A DNA stretch of 6,854 bases from CAZWBR01 sp964404205. Lineage in GTDB: Bacteria; Bacteroidota; Bacteroidia; Bacteroidales; Prolixibacteraceae. This document shows, piece after piece, positions 6,236-6,854 of this stretch (within the stretch, counting starts at the first letter, position 1; every line of letters starts with the position of its first letter). The translations under genes and the position numbers were made by a program. The notes beneath the pieces are model-generated. The model was not told the DNA's origin, did no database searches, and worked only from the letters and a program-made list of their open reading frames with translations. The stretch lies in contig CAYOJD010000144.1 of NCBI GenBank assembly GCA_964404205.1, forward strand, positions 1 through 6,854. Direction: 5' to 3'.

Positions 6236-6259
6236 ACAGTAAACTGTTGCTCCCGCAAC
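6236..6259 (+). promoter_or_regulatory. Two adjoining small inverted repeats in the acyl-CoA ligase leader
   Basis: ACAGT AA ACTGT (6236-6247) is a perfect 12-base palindrome with a 2-base centre. GTTGC TCCC GCAAC (6246-6259) is a perfect 5-base stem with a 4-base loop and shares two bases with it. A sequence TTGACA (6233-6238) overlaps the first. They sit 20 to 43 bases before the chosen ATG, where an operator or leader hairpin would act. No clean TAnnTTTG follows. Confidence 0.35.
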
Positions 6260-6278
6260 TTTATTGATTTTAACGATA

Positions 6279-6854
6279 ATGACCGATTGCATGGAACGCA
6301 TTGATTTAACTGCATTATTTTCCGAATCGTTTGCCAAAAACGGCGATTTAAAGATTTTCTCGGACTACAAAGGGCAAACGTTTACCTATGGCGAGGTGGC
6401 TCGGATGATGGCTGCCATTCATTGTTATTTCGACGAAGCGGGGCTTCAGCGCGGCGATAAGGTANNNNNNNNNNGCTGGGACGAAACTCATCGCATTGGG
6501 GCATCTCGTTTTTGGCCACGCTTTGCTACGGGGCGGTGGTGGTACCCATTTTGCCCGATTTCAATGCTGCCGATACCATGCACATTCTCAACCATTCTGA
6601 AGCCAAATTTCTATTTCTTCACGACTCTCTGACCGAGAAGGTTGATTATACCCATATCCCTGAGGTTAAAAATGTGGTGAGCCTGGCCGGTTTCGCCCCG
6701 CTTTATACAGCCCCCGGTACCGGAAGTGGTGCAGCTGCCTGTCTCGACATTCAGAATTTGCCGGCAGATATTGTCGGGAAACTCCGGTTTGCCCAACTCG
6801 ACAGTGAAGAGGTTTGCGCTATTTCCTATACTTCGGGCACCTCGGGCTTTACCA
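6279..6854 (+). CDS. AMP-forming long-chain acyl-CoA ligase, N-terminal part, interrupted by an assembly gap
   Basis: The gene runs off the right edge. Before the gap, 62 codons include FSDYKGQTFTYGEVARMMAA and end in LQRGDKV. After the gap the family sequence resumes in a different frame, from CTG at 6476: LGRNSSHWGISFLATLCYG, then VVVPILPDF and HILNHSEAKFLFLHD. It ends in ISYTSGTSGFT, the AMP-binding P-loop (usual form YTSGTTGxPKG), which starts at Tyr 6827. The family activates fatty acids with ATP through an acyl-adenylate and transfers them to CoA. The frame change is explained by wrong gap size rather than by a mutation. I chose the ATG at 6279; the ATG at 6291 (MERIDLTALF) is equally plausible, and a TTG at 6264 is less likely. 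Substrate chain length and the C-terminal domain are not visible. Confidence 0.85.
6465..6474. other. Assembly gap (ten Ns) within the acyl-CoA ligase gene
   Basis: Ten unknown bases follow GDKV. The downstream frame begins one base after the gap plus a G, so the true number of missing bases must leave remainder 2 when divided by 3. Ten does not fit. The family wording GDKV-A-L-L-G-R-N suggests that five bases are missing: one Ala codon and the first two bases of a Leu codon ending in G. Confidence 0.9.

Overview
This 6,854-base window looks like chromosomal sequence from a member of the Bacteroidota, probably from a draft or metagenome assembly because it contains a run of ten Ns. Three things point to that phylum. 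The protein families and their wording (FolC, MtaB, an AMP-forming acyl-CoA ligase, a single-domain GH43) fit it. Matches to the Bacteroidota -7 promoter consensus TAnnTTTG lie upstream of two genes. Clear Shine-Dalgarno sequences are absent. The exact genus cannot be read from this sequence.

Layout from left to right. At the left edge is the first 25 codons of a leftward tRNA methylthiotransferase gene (mtaB type), cut by the window end. Upstream of it lies a 203-base intergenic stretch that holds a long nested inverted repeat followed by a T-rich tract on the minus strand; this is best read as the terminator of the next two leftward genes. Those are ppnP (a small cupin-like nucleoside phosphorylase) and a PIN-PhoH family ATPase, 12 bases apart and very likely one operon. 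Diverging from the PhoH gene is rightward folC (folylpolyglutamate/dihydrofolate synthase). Convergent with folC is a secreted GH43 glycoside hydrolase on the minus strand. About 460 bases of intergenic DNA with several perfect inverted repeats follow, then a rightward gene for a DUF389 multi-pass membrane protein of visibly lower GC content. The window ends in the first part of a rightward long-chain acyl-CoA ligase gene, interrupted by the N run.

Most of the genes are housekeeping (tRNA modification, nucleoside salvage, RNA metabolism, folate, fatty-acid activation) with one carbohydrate-degrading enzyme. They do not form one obvious pathway, and I see no CRISPR array, transposase, phage gene, tRNA or rRNA. 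The points most worth a second look are the nested hairpin beside ppnP, the inverted-repeat-rich leader and AT-rich DUF389 gene, and the mis-sized assembly gap that hides the true reading frame of the acyl-CoA ligase. I did not find a convincing new multi-gene system.
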